A stretch of DNA of 64,000 nt from Metallyticus violacea (GCA_030762175.1 CM060833.1:166895001-166959000), one strand, 5' to 3'; shown: positions 48,874 to 60,520, counted from the first letter of the stretch. A program made the numbers and translations. The notes: generated by a model not told the origin, from the letters alone.

Positions 48874-49125
48874 TACTAGTGTTTAATGCCCGTTTTTTAC
48901 TACTGCGGCACCACAGGCGGTGACACTGATAATACATGAAATGAAATGATTGATATATTGGGAAAGGATTATTTTAGGGAAGGAAATGTCCCAGCTCCCC
49001 GACATTTGCCATTTATGAGGACTGAGGAAAACCTGAACAAAACCTCAGTCAGGGAGGATGGTCCTGTTGGAACTCGAACCCACCTCACGAGTCCGCGCCT
49101 TAACGACCTCGGCCACAGGTGGCGA
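48874..49125 (-). repeat. SINE family B, copy 8
   Basis: Minus-strand copy, tail (TTTAATGCCCGTTTTTTACT on plus) to head. About 20 bases around the B box (GGAGGTCTGGG) are deleted. Confidence 0.9.
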
Positions 49126-49846
49126 TAAGAGCTGCTGTGATGTCTATAAACAAATGAACATCAGTGGGTTTGTATACGCAGCCGCCAGTAGAGAAAGGTG
49201 AAACTCTAGAAAATCCCAGCATTGCATTTAATAGGTTAAATAATACTTAATTTACAGGAAATGTGCACTGCAACCCGAAAACCTCCTAGTGGAAAAAGAG
49301 AAAGCTGTTCAAGCCTTCTAATGACTTAAGAAGAACTAATTAAATGCAATAACACCAGAAATGCCTAAATCGTTTAGAGATTGAGTATCGCGCTCAAGAA
49401 ATTCCAGGGTTTCGTTTTCCCCTAGGCCCTTCTAGATAGCCTAAGGGTTATAACTCGATTGCATACGATCCAAGGGACATAGGTACCTAATTACGTACCA
49501 GGCACCTTCAAACACTTCTTCTATGTTATTAAGTTGGTGGTAATGATGTATTATTAGACCTCCTAAAGCCTGAAATACCAACTTTAAAGTCGATTGACAA
49601 TCTAGAGCGTTCCTCCTGTTGGAGTTAACGATTTAAAATGTCTTCATTTTCACCTTATTGTAATTCACAATTAACGACTGATGCATAATTGTCGGATTTA
49701 TTTCATATTTCTACAATTTTAAAAGAAAACTTTCATTCTCTCGTCATGAACTTTTAATATTTAAATTATATGTACGGAGAGAGAGAGGCAGTCCTAACGG
49801 AAATAAAATAAAACTCAATACAACAATTGACGACCTATATTTTTTT

Positions 49847-50060
49847 AATGGTGTTTAACCATGATGATACATGAGATGAAATAATATATCGGGAAAGGAT
49901 ATTTTTATTTTTTAAGGAAGGAGACGTTGCAGGCATAAGTTTAGGGTACCTCCCCGGCATTTGCCATTACTAGTGAGAAAAACTTCAGTCATGGAGGACG
50001 AACCCCAGACCTCCCGCTCACGAATCCGCGCTTTAAAGATCTCGGCCACCCGTGGCGGTG
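49847..50060 (-). repeat. SINE family B, copy 9, internally deleted
   Basis: The plus strand passes from GGTGTTTAACC directly to ATGATGATACATGAGATG, losing about 45 tail bases. A second deletion removes the CCTCCCTGACTGAGG-to-B-box region. The head ends in GCCACCCGTGGCGGT. Confidence 0.88.
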
Positions 50061-51534
50061 ACGACCTATATGCACTTCATGTTATTAACAGTACACTAGA
50101 AGCATATGAGATGACAATGTTTAGTCGAAAGGGGGGGGGGGGGTCTTGGTGTTTGGTTTAAGAAAGTCAAAATGACTTATAGGGAAAAATTGGAAACAGT
50201 ACGCTGTGCAGAGTGAAAACTCAGACAAACAAGATGAGAATTTACGTATATAACTATGGTATTTGCCCTAGAAACAGCTGTTTGGTGTTGGAAGGTGTGA
50301 GAAAAACTCTCTTGTGCCAAAACGTACTAATGTAGTTCAATTTTTACACTTTGCAGATATTTTCTAGATTACTTTTTGTTCAACGTTTGATTTGAATAAT
50401 CCACAATTCAAACATTCAAAAAATTGGGAGTAAATACATACCTATGATTTTTAAAAAGTGTAAAAATATGCGCGTGTTTATGTGCGCGCGCACTTTCGTA
50501 CTTTAATTTCACAGATATCCCGCTTTACAAGATTATACACTGACTGTCGTTTTACAGAGTCGATCATCCAAGCTATTTTTAGTGCCTTTGATCTTTAATT
50601 CCCTCTTATTTGTAGCTTCTAGCAATTCTTCGATCCAAGCCTGTTCTTCTTTACTAAATATAAATAAATTAATTAATATAAATATATAAATAGCCATCGT
50701 CCTTCCTCCATTCTCTTTATATATCCAAATTTGGTTCTCTATGTTCTAATTAAACATATTTACTTCAACATTTCATTGTTTTCTACTTCTTCAATTCTTA
50801 CCAGGTCAAGCCATGAAATTCTTTCGTTTTCCTGTTAAAATATCCATTTTCATTGCCAAATGCTTTTTTATTTTTATAAACTCCTATTGTACATCCATAA
50901 GCTATGAAATATTTTAATAAAATGTTCCATTATACATATGTGTGTATATAATATATAATTATGTAAAATGCATAGAGAGGTTAAATGAGATAAAGCATAT
51001 AGCATACGGTTAGGTAACACACAGTAAAACGTATTTCGATCCTAAATGTTCTTTTTCTGATAGATCTGCTTGTCCTTTTAAGTTCTTTTAACTACAGAAC
51101 GCTGTAGTTCTTTGTATTTTTACTAATTTGCGCAGTTTTTTTTTTGTCTATTTCAACTATTGTGGCTAGAAATATCATGTTCCCCCATATTGTGATCCTA
51201 CCGTATTGAATTTTGGTACTCTGTTCAATTTTATACCTGATCTTCTTTGTAATGTTTATATTTTCTTCGATATTCATATTATCTTTAGTTTTGCTATTAA
51301 TAACCAAATACTCAGTTTCTTATAATTCATTGTAAGCCTCCTTAATTCGGTGTTTCTATAATAATTTAATCATAAATTGTAAATCAAAATGATGTTGGAC
51401 AGTTACTACATTGTCTTTTGCGAAGTGTAAATCAAACAAAAAAAATAATTAATCTCCACTCTTATTCTATGAATGTTCTTTCCATTTTTCCAAAATATGT
51501 TGAACATATACTCGTAACAAGTTTTTTTTTTTTT

Positions 51535-51783
51535 TAATAATATTTAACGCCCGTTTTTACTACTGAGGCACCACAGGCGGTGAACAGTGGTGATATATGA
51601 ATATATGAGTTTATATATTGGGAAAGGATTTTTTTAAGGAAGGAAACGTTCCAGGTCTAAGTTTAAGGGTACCTCCCCGGTATTTGCCATTTATGAGGAC
51701 TATGGGGAAACCTGGCGATATTCGAGCCCCGGACCTCACGCTCACGAGTCCGCGTCTTAACGACCTCGGCCACCCGTGGCGGT
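51535..51783 (-). repeat. SINE family B, copy 10
   Basis: Minus-strand near full-length copy with an intact tail (TTTAACGCCCGTTTTTACTA) and head (ACGACCTCGGCCACCCGTGG). The segment between body and B box is shortened. Confidence 0.92.
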
Positions 51784-52649
51784 ATGTAATAAAGTGAAAG
51801 GTTGGCTCTAAGGAAATAAGAAGTATTTTCCTATATAAATATATGCTTTATTGTTTTCATACATTTCTCTGTCAACAAGTGTAACTTTTTTATCATCTGG
51901 TTTAATACTAATAGGTTGTCAATGAAACACTTTCCTGCTCGAAAACAACTTGGCTCTCTACACGTTTTATCTTTTGTCCCCACTTCTAATTTGTTTTCAA
52001 TCATTATTTCTGTTCCGCTTTTTAAATATTCAAATGATGTGGTTAATATTAAAACATTTATATCATACAAAATAATACATAAATTAACAAACTTCCTTAC
52101 TATAATGTTTGTTTTGTATTTCTGTATCATGTTATTTACGTTCCTGATAACACACTTTCGGAACTTGAATGAGTCCTAAAGTTCTTTCCTCTGAGAGGAG
52201 AAAACTTTCCATGATATTACTAGAATTTCCGGGTATGAAATCGCATCAATATCCCCCCCCCCCTGAGGTGGCACAAGAACCAGTAGTTAAGAGAAGGGAG
52301 AAGTTTCTATTTATTGAATTGCACATTCCGGTCAGGAAATCACTTGATCTCACGATTATCTTTACTTTGTTTTAAAACAATTACTCATTACATTTACATG
52401 TCGAACAGAAAAGTTCAGTTTACTGCATTACCGTATACTAAAGTCACCAGAATTCATACAAAACTTTACTTGGCAATTTCAGCATATATGATCATAGTAT
52501 TGGGTCTCCAGTGAACTTCCCCATTTTTGTGACGCAGTCCAGATTACAAAACAAAATTGGGGAAATTTTTTTTCTTTTTAAGAGATTGCAGAAGTTTATC
52601 GTATTGAACTTAAAGCAAAATTGAACAAATGAACCAAAAAGTTTAATAC

Positions 52650-53545
52650 GAGGTATGATAAAAATAACGCAATATTCGTTTTTCTTAAAGAATCTTTATT
52701 TATTCATCAACATCAATTCTGTTCCCTTCAAAGTGCGGATATAATTCACTTGTACCAGCGCTTTTTCCAATCTTGGAAGCACTTCTGGAACTCACTTTAG
52801 GTATGCCCTTCTGCTCTTTCAGCGATTGTGTTTTTACCTTATCAATGGTGGCAAATCGTCTTTTTTTCAAAGTTTTCTTCAGCCTCGGGAATAGAAAGAA
52901 TCGCAAGGGATCATGTCCGGCGAGTATGGGAGCTGAGGCAACATTACGGTTTTGTTTTTTGCCAAAAAATCAGAACAAGCAGCGAGGTGGTAGCAATCTC
53001 TGAACAAACTTTGCTGCCACACGTTTCATGCCAAAACATCCGAAAAGTTGCTTGGCATCAACCGACATCATCAGCAACCTCTCTGATATGATTCGGCGAT
53101 TTTCCAGAATCATTTTCTTCACTTCTCCGACGTTGTCGCCGGTTATTGATGTGCTAGGATGTCCAGGACGGTGTTCATCTTCAACGTCTTCACGGCCCTC
53201 TTTGAAACGTCTGTACTACTCGTAAGCTCTTGTCTTGCTCATAGTAGATTCGCCAAAAGCCACAGTCAACATTTCCAATACTTAATTTGTTCCATTTTTC
53301 AAGCAAAATTTAATACAAATTCTTCGATCCAACTTTTTCGAAAGTAAAAAATCGCCGAGCACATCAAAACACGTCTAACCTTTTCGACTATCAACAATGA
53401 ACTAAACATTCAAAACAGCTGAAAAAGCCAACATTGGTCAGAAATATGTGTACCAACAAGCTAAAAAACGAAATTGAAAATCGGATTTACGAAGCTCCGA
53501 AATTAAAAAAAAAAAAAAATGCTGTTATTTTTTGATCACATCTCT
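52650..53545 (-). mobile_element. mariner element, fourth lineage, internally deleted (896 bp)
   Basis: The ends CGAGGTATGATAAAAATAAC and, reversed, AGAGATGTGATCAAAAAATA form inverted repeats of about 25 bp with TA at 52648-52649 and 53546-53547. Minus-strand frames encode the N terminus (KTRAYEWYRRFKEGREDVED near 53200, MILENRR near 53110, RVAAKFV near 53010). The sequence then jumps to LPQLPYSPDMIPCD near 52940 and the C-terminal FFLFPRLKKTLKKRRFATID. The central part with the first and second catalytic Asp is missing, so it is non-autonomous. It sits in the intron between the paired-domain exons. Confidence 0.85.
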
Positions 53546-54097
53546 TATGTTGACTCTTGCATGAAACATTAACTTTACAGTCCACTATGTTCAGTTATGA
53601 TCTCCTGTCATGTTGTAAATCATACTACACATTCTGTCTGACTTAATTTCATTATGTGTGCATTTTTTATCTGTTTACATTCAAGTTTATATAAATGAAC
53701 AGAAGAGTTCACAAAACTAAAACATTCTTTTGAACACGAGGGAAAGCATCACTCATCGCACTGTAAGAAGTGGGTAATAAATTAATTTTGTTCCGTTTCC
53801 AGGAGACTGGAGCCTCTCAGCTCAGTTAGTGATCGAAATTAGACATTGCTATGGAAGTAGATACAGCTTTGATCCGTAAATAAACACTATAGGAATTGCG
53901 GAGAGAGAGATATTTATCCGGTTATGGTTTGTCGGAAGATTTTTTTTTCAGCTCAAAGACAGGTAGGTTTCAACACTTTTAACTATCTCAGAGCTTATAT
54001 CATTATCTCCAACACCTAAGAAAAGGGTGTAAATTTAAATATTGAGTGCAACATGAATGTTCATTCTTACACTGTACTTCGGAAGGTTTTTACGAAC

Positions 54098-54401
54098 CTG
54101 TCACGTATCTCCCAGCTAAATATACCGGGATTTTCCTTTTTGTATTCCTCGATGCGAGTTTCGACTTCAGGGGTGGCCACCCGAGGCTTGGAGCCGCCGA
54201 TGACTCCGGGGCGTATGGAACCTGTCTCTTGGTAGCGATTCAGAATCTTGGAGACGCAGCCGTGAGACACCCGCAGCTGTCGCGATATGACGCACGGCCG
54301 AACCCCGGCAGCAGCCATCTCCACGATCTTCAGTCGGATGTGGTTGGGCAAGGGACGGCCGTTGATGAACACACCCCCTAGCTGGTTCACACGCCCCTGT
54401 C
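54098..54401 (-). CDS. Pax3/7: Pax3/7 exon: N-terminal (PAI) half and linker of the paired domain
   Basis: A 304-base exon preceded by the acceptor GTGTTGTGTTGCAG. It opens with two bases completing Gly, then [20 protein letters not shown], the start of every Pax3/7 paired domain. It continues [20 protein letters not shown] (the PAI recognition helix that reads the 5' half of the site), the linker [16 protein letters not shown] without the extra Gln seen in a vertebrate splice form, and FSWEIRDR, ending AG|GTTCGT. All 100 whole codons are open and no key residue is missing. The reading frame runs past the exon into FVKTFRSTV before a stop, which is intron. Joined in phase with 44959-45065 it gives an unbroken paired domain. 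Pax3/7 proteins are nuclear transcription factors for segmentation and neural fate in insects. Whether this is paired, gooseberry or gooseberry-neuro cannot be decided from this domain. The start-codon exon lies upstream and was not found in the window. Confidence 0.97.
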
Positions 54402-55328
54402 CTGCAACACAACACCCAGGTGAGTGTAAATGTCAACTGCACTCTCAGGTAAGCAGAAATACTTTTCTCTACTTACGGAAACTATAAATTAGACAGACAA
54501 CATACTTCACAGCTCTACATGTGCTCTTGCATAAAAACTAACCAACAAGAATAAAGGAGATGGCTGAAAATATAAAAACAAAATTCAGATATAATAAAAA
54601 TTAACCACATTGTTTTTTATTTATGTTATCGGGTTTGTTAATGTCCTGGCCGCTCTACTGGGTTTAGCACCTCGGCAGCTGGATATGCCACAGCGAACCT
54701 CGCATTATGAGCTCTCAGCTAGTCGCATAGCAAGCTCTAATTTTGCTATTATAAAGAGGGGTTCCTTGTACACAATTGAGTTTTCAGAACACCAACAGCG
54801 AGTGTTGTGAATATCCGTATTACCATTTTGGTGGAACCATGCCTCATCTATCTATGAGTCAATTAATTCTTCAGCAATTGACGAAAGCAACCACTGACAA
54901 TAACGCACACATGCTATGGGATCACCTTGTCGCAGACAATGCAAGGGTTGCTATAGATACATTTGTAACATTTCATTTTTAACATTTTTGTTGCTGTATG
55001 TGCAGAAGACACTGAGATCTCAATTTTTTGTGCTGATTTCGATAGTGATTTTGTCGGCGAAAGTTCAAAATTTGTACAAATCTCGTCTAATTTATCTTCT
55101 GTTGAAACTGTGCGTATTTAGGTAAGTTTCTTGCTTTGCATTGTAGTATCAAATTTATTCACAAGAACGTGAGAGGATGTAATTGCCCAGGAAACTTCTG
55201 AATGAATTCCTCAAGAACGCGATTAGCCGATTCATATTTAAAATAGCATTTATAAAATAAAAATACATTAATCTAAAGGCTTCGCGAACGAATGGTGACT
55301 GCTCGGAAGTTTAAGGTCAGGCATGAAT
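54402..55328 (-). other. Pax3/7 intron upstream of the PAI exon, proximal part
   Basis: Intron sequence on the gene strand. No exon with a plausible ...YPFQG|GT end was seen here or up to 64000, so this intron is probably longer than 9.6 kb. Short ORFs in it have no domain. Confidence 0.6.
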
Positions 55329-55534
55329 CGCCACGGATGGCCGAGGTCTTTAAGGCGCGGACTAGTCAGCGGATGGTTGAGGTTTTTTCTCAGTCCTCAT
55401 AAATGCAAATGCCGGGAAAGTACCCTAACCTTAGGCCTGGAATGTTTCCTTTCTTAAAAAAATCCTTTCCCAATATATCATTTCATCTCATTTATCATCA
55501 ATGGTGCTACAGTAGTAAAAATGGGCGTTAAACC
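55329..55534 (+). repeat. SINE family B, copy 11, internally deleted
   Basis: The head CGCCACGGATGGCCGAGGTC is followed by a jump from GCGGAT to GGTTGAGGTTTTTTC, losing the B box. Body and tail are intact. Confidence 0.9.
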
Positions 55535-55745
55535 TGGTTTGAATATTGAAACTTTCGTTTAATTACTACAAATTATGTATGTATATACACATACATACAT
55601 AATAAATTTCTGAAAACATTGATTATTAAGGTAATGAAGTTTAAAATGTTAAATAAAGCAACAATATGAAATTTATTTTTTCAAGTGGCATTGTCAACTA
55701 AAATATCTTGTCCACGAATTATATATATTTTATTTAAAATGCAAA

Positions 55746-56445
55746 GAGTGACAAAAAAGGTACACGCATTTCAAGCAAAGAAAAAACTGTGTTAACATGA
55801 CAAAACTGAATTCACATAAACAGTAAATAATGAATACAAATCATCTTAGAATTTCACAGTTACAACAGTTAACAACAGTTCCCCAAAATGCCCACTATCG
55901 GCGTCGATGCACTTCTGGTAAGTTGAACTACTGATTGAGCAACGTTTGCTAAAGTGTCCTCAGCGATTGCAACACATGCCGTTTCAGTTTCTTCCCGAAG
56001 TGCTGCCAGTGTATCGGGTTTCTACTGTATACGTTACCATGAGTCTCAAATTTGTCTCGAATGCGTGCAATTGTTACTCGCGTTGGCGGTTCTGTTTTGT
56101 ACACACGTCTCCATTGCCTTTGAACTTCAACAACATTCTCGGTTTTCCAATACCACTTCAAAATTTGTTTCCGCTGTTCAAACGATAATCTTGGTTCCAT
56201 TTTGTTGTAGCAACGCTAGCATAACGTAATGTAAGTCACGTCTATTTACTGAACATCATACATAATCTTCACTTCATTTGTTCAGTGTTTACTTCCCTGT
56301 CACGTAGCAACGCTATTATAATGTATGCGAGTCACATCTGTTTACAGAACATCATACTACACATTACTGTTGTTTTTCGGTCCAACTTTGAAATATATTA
56401 AGTATATATCTACTGTGAAAGTGTGTATACATTTTTTGGCACTCT
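55746..56445 (-). mobile_element. DUF4817-type Tc1/mariner transposon, internally deleted, N-terminal HTH kept
   Basis: The ends GAGTGACAAAAAAGGTACAC and, reversed, GAGTGCCAAAAAATGTATAC match the 42.5 kb copy. The minus-strand frame opens MEPRLSFEQRKQILKWYWKT at 56200 and continues VVEVQRQWRRVYKTEPPTRV and IARIRDKFETHGNV, the complete DUF4817 HTH that binds the element's ends. It then breaks, with no catalytic Asp block. The reverse of the 42.5 kb copy, which keeps only the catalytic C terminus. Confidence 0.88.
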
Positions 56446-56950
56446 TGGTATTTTGATCAGGTATTCTTTACTTCAAGGCTTGTCATTCCACGGAGTTTAA
56501 ACCTCACTTAATATATTTGATCAATTGTCAAATTTCATAGGCAACTTTAAACTATCAATGAGACAGAAGACAATTTTAAAGGTGCTACTTCTTGACAGGG
56601 AGCGTTTAATATATCCAAAATTTCTGCCCGTTCCATTCTACTCATGAACAGAGGAACATAGCATTAAAATTTAATATGAATTATTAAAAGGATGTTTAGA
56701 TTTATTGTTTAACTTTACCCAAGTAATATATCTAAGCCTAGACGTTGAATTGCTTTTCAGCAAAAAACTTCTTGTCCACCACTTGCGTTTTTCTTTCAGC
56801 ACAAGAAGCAGCAGCTGCAGAGAGCAAAAAAGTTTCTTTTATGTAGAAATTGACTTGCAATAATGTCCTATACAAAGGCAAACACTCTTCATTTGTTTTG
56901 TATAGAACAAATCTGCATGATACAAATATATACAAAACGTTTCCGATGTA

Positions 56951-58176
56951 CGGGGGTAGATCCATAAGTGTGTCATACCTTATCTGTTAAATAAATAATT
57001 ACAGTTGTAACTTTCACTGTGTTCAGTTGTTCAGATATAGCTGCATAAAGAAGGCTATGTGCAGAATATCCTCATATGTTCAAAATGGAGTATCCAGCTG
57101 TTATTAAGTTCTTCACAAAAGAAGGACTTACTCCAAATGAAGTTAAACAGCGATTGGACGGTGTATATGGAGAAGCATCCCCCTCATATTCTACCGTAAA
57201 AGAATGGGCCAAAATTTTTCAAATGGGTCGAGAAAGCACTGAAGACGAAGAGCGTGCAGGGCGGCCCTTGGAGGTGCTCACTCCTGAAAACATCGTTCTT
57301 GTGGAAGGAGAAATTATGGAAGACCGCCGGCTCAAATTTGCAGAAATAACAAAAAGGTTGGGCCTTTCTAAAACGAAAGTGAATTATTGAATTATTTCCG
57401 AACATTTAAACATGAATAAGGTTAGTGCAAGATGGGTGCCTAGACTTCTTTCTTCAGTCCAAAAGCAGCAACCAGTCATTTTTGGAGCTCTGCCGTGGCA
57501 ACGAGAGAGAAGTTCTGCAAACCATTGTTACAGGAGATGAAACTATGATCCTCTACTATGATCCCTTGTCCAAAAGAGAAGCAATGGAGTGGCGTAAACC
57601 TGGCGAAGCACCGCCTCTAAAGGTCAAGGTCACTCAGTCAACCAAGAAGATCATGATCACAATCTTTTGGGACTGTAAAGGAATACTCTTCATCGACTTC
57701 AAGGAGAAGAACACCACAGTAAATGGGGAGTACTATGCTGGTCTACTGCACAGACTACGTGCTTCCCTCAAGGAAAAAAGGCGAGGAAAGCTGAGTGATT
57801 GTATGCGCCTTCTTCACGATAACGCGCCTGTGCACACAGCTCTTGTTGCAAAGGAAGCTGTGAAGCAATGTCACTTCAAAGAGATCGACCATTCACCCTA
57901 CAGTCCAGATCTAGCTCTCAGTGACTATTTCCTCTTCACAAAACTCAAAAAAGTCCTTCGAGGAAGGAAATTTAAGTGTGACGAAAAAGTGATGGATGCT
58001 GTTTACGCCCATTTTGCAGACAAGACTTCTGACTATTGGGGGGTTGAAATGTTAATTCAAAGATGTGAGAAATGTATTGCAACATAGCGTAGCTATATTG
58101 AAAAGAGAAATATAGTTTTTTTGTTTTTGTCATACCTAGAAAACAGTTAGGCCAGAAACTTATGGGCCTGCCCTCG
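56951..58176 (+). mobile_element. mariner element, lineage M, copy 5 (best preserved)
   Basis: TA flanks lie at 56949-56950 and 58177-58178. The right end, reversed CGAGGGCAGGCCCATAAGTT, is intact. The left TIR CGGGGGTAGATCCATAAG is followed by a deletion of about 45 bases that removes its inner half. The transposase is nearly open. The copy most likely to be young. Confidence 0.94.
57076..58087 (+). pseudogene. mariner transposase, nearly intact (lineage M, copy 5)
   Basis: The N-terminal frame 57076-57390 (104 codons, MFKMEYPAVIKFFTKEGL, WAKIFQMGRESTEDEERAGR) holds the HTH domain. It ends at a stop caused by a small lesion near 57375-57395, where sister copies read KTTVLRIIHEHL. The C-terminal part runs unbroken to 58087: TGDETMILYYDPLSKREAME (first Asp), FWDCKGILFIDFKEKNT, LLHDNAPVHTALVAKEAV (second Asp) and HSPYSPDLALSDYFLF (third Asp, 34 residues on). 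About 14 residues (ICCQA and neighbours) are missing near 57475. All three catalytic aspartates survive, so it is disabled only by the central lesions. Total length is close to the usual 345 residues. Confidence 0.93.
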
Positions 58177-58194
58177 TAAATAAAGGGGAAGAAA

Positions 58195-58545
58195 TCTGTT
58201 TACAACCCAGGAGAAATTGCATTTTTGATTTTTTCTTCAACATCAATGGAATTCTTTTGACTCTTTAAAGAACGAAGTTCGTGAGCAACGAACTCAGCAC
58301 ACACCATGTGAATCTCTTTCTGGTTTGTTCTCCAAAATGTTTTTACCTAACATAGAAAACGCTTCATCTGTTTTTTGTTTTTTCTGAGGTTGTTGAGGAG
58401 TTAACGTCAACCTGCTTGAAGTGTAAGGTCCTGATTAAAAACTATCTTCTTCTTCCTCCAGGTTGTAGTTTTCCTGGGATATTTCACTCGGTTCTGCTGT
58501 AATATCACTTTCATTGATGACTCACTTATAAAAGATCTACAGTAA
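58195..58545 (-). pseudogene. PIF/Harbinger accessory (MADF/BESS-like) protein relic
   Basis: On the minus strand a frame reads ESDITAEPSEISQENYNLEE, then after one stop SSRLTLTPQQPQKKQKTDEA, FSMLGKNILENKP, and, after a frameshift, CAEFVAHELRSLKSQ to a stop near 58200. The acidic run, TPQQP linker and final F-VA-ELRSL helix resemble the C terminus of MADF-BESS proteins that accompany Harbinger transposases. It lies head to head with the transposase relic that starts at 58.6 kb, the usual two-gene layout. Function is inferred from layout and weak similarity. Confidence 0.6.
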
Positions 58546-58624
58546 AATGAAATTATAAAGCTTTAGAATTGATATCAATGCCATCTTATTTTATTATACA
58601 ATTATTTTTTTGTATTATTTTTTC

Positions 58625-60520
58625 AAAAACACACTAGGGAACTAGAATGGAAAGAAACAGCAAAGGCATTTGGTTTGTTGTGGAATTTTCCCCATTGTAT
58701 TGGAGCCATGGATGGTAAACATATACAGCTTACTGAGGTTGCTAATAGCATTTAACACTGCCGTAGTTAATGTTTATATGCTGAACTCAGGGACGGGTTT
58801 CTGATGCCGGGGTTTCGTAATCTTAAAAATAAAACATTAAACACAGCCGTTCCTGGAAGAGAGCAGAATAGTTTGTCTGAACTTTATGTGTCATTAATTT
58901 AAACTATAAACACCCTTTACAGTTACTAATTTTATCTATTGCATGCGTCCCACGTTTTTCGTTTGGAAGAATTTTTATAAAAAACTTTATAATATTATGA
59001 ATTTGAATGGGGTTATAAATCTGCATTTGACTAGAATGAATTATTTTATACTTATTAGTTCATTTGGTTAATATAAAAGCGTGTTTTTTTAAAAAAATAT
59101 TTAAATTATTTTCTACCTTTTAATCTTGTGTGCACGGAATTTTGCAATGAGTATTAGACATCTCGATTAAATAATGACAAACTTTTTAGATTTAGTTCAT
59201 TTTGTTTTCTCTTGATCTCATCTAAAATAGAAAATTGTTTTATCTACTCCGTTGATATATCGAAAGAGTTGATTAATTATTATTTTTTTTTTTTACTTCA
59301 AAACAAAATGCAGAACAACAAAGTTAATTTTGAAAAGCTTTATTTCAGTATTAAATACATTTGTACCAGATCCTCAATATAGAAGTCAAAATCTTTGATA
59401 ATAGTCACTCATTATATTATATAAATATAATACTCGTTCACTACTTATTTACACAGTTTAAATTATTAATACATTATTAATACACATGTTACACTTTAAC
59501 ATTAGCGCAATTGAATTTATGTAATAGAAATCAGATATATTAAATGTTATTTGTAAGGATTTAATTGTGAGCATTTAAATTTGATGTTTTTATTTGAAAA
59601 GTTGCCCTTGCGACTGTATTGTTATCAAAATATTTAGCATGTCTTTGCGTGTCATTAGCGAGTCGAGAAGAACGTTTTTCCATCGTCTCAGTTGATTGCG
59701 CTTGAGCCATGCGTTTCTTGGAATTTGCGCGTTCGACATCGCGCTGTTTATTTGAATAGTTGCCATGGCGACTGTATTGTTATCAACATATAACAAAAAG
59801 AATTCTAATCATTTTAGATTAAAATAAAACGTTGAAATCAAGTTACACTATAATTTATTTAAGTCATCATAGCAACTGTTCTTATTTTTAAATAAAGTTT
59901 ATATTTTTATGCGTTATTAACGAAACTCAGAAACGTGTTCTTATTATTCAGTCTTATATTTTTTAAAACCTTCGTGTTTGATATGACGCTGCTTTACTTT
60001 CAAAACTGCGAAACTATATTTTTGAACATTGGAACCATTGAACCATGATAATTACCGTATTATATTGTATTGTCATCCATTTCTGATTTCTGTGCAAAAT
60101 TTCAAGTCTCTATCTCATTTAAAAGTGCATGAAAAACTAATTACAAAATTCCAGCCGAACAGACAAGAAGGCGAGTTAATAAATTATGAACAAGGAAATA
60201 TTGAGCTGATATATAATTATAGCTTAAGCAGAGCAAGAAATTGTAACATTGGTGCTGCGAAAGCCTATGAATTTAGCAACACAGAAAGCTGCTACTGTTA
60301 CATTAGCTTGCATAACTATCTACGTAGAAATACACCTGCTAGGAGAATACAGGCACCTCTGCATTTTTTGACGAACTCAATCAGGATCATGGAGGAAAAA
60401 AAGCTAATGATATTCTTTTAGCTTTAAAAAATATAAAAGAAAAGTTACAAATCGTCACAAAATGTAAAAACATCAGAGTAGCATTTGCATCCTATTTTTC
60501 AAGTGAAGGGGGCAAGCATG
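58625..60520 (+). pseudogene. PIF/Harbinger (HARBI1-like) transposase relic
   Basis: The plus strand at 58640-58740 encodes WKETAKAFGLLWNFPHCIGA followed by MDGKHIQL, the hallmark first catalytic Asp block of DDE nuclease-4 (HARBI1) proteins. RDGFLMPGFRNLKNKTLN and PGRE, matching the next conserved block, lie at 58790-58860. About 1.3 kb on, at 60205-60345, come YSLSRARN and SLHNYLRRNTPARRI, the C-terminal SRARxxxE and LHNYLR motifs, with the segment between them deleted. Frameshifts occur throughout. The 130-codon ORF at 60029-60421 is the C-terminal remnant. The intervening 58.9-60.0 kb is AT-rich and may be insertion. Confidence 0.85.

Larger units (their letters stand above)
45066..54097 (-). 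other. Pax3/7 intron between PAI and RED exons, about 9.0 kb
   Basis: Bounded by the donor CAG|GTTCGT at 54097 and the acceptor TTTCAG at 45066, phase 2. It contains one SINE A, three SINE B copies and an 896-base mariner derivative. The rest (45070-45850, 46103-48873, 49126-49846, 50061-51534, 51784-52649, 53546-54097) is AT-rich with nothing coding recognised. An intron at this place, after EIRDR in the paired domain, is one I recall for other Pax genes such as Pax6. Confidence 0.9.
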
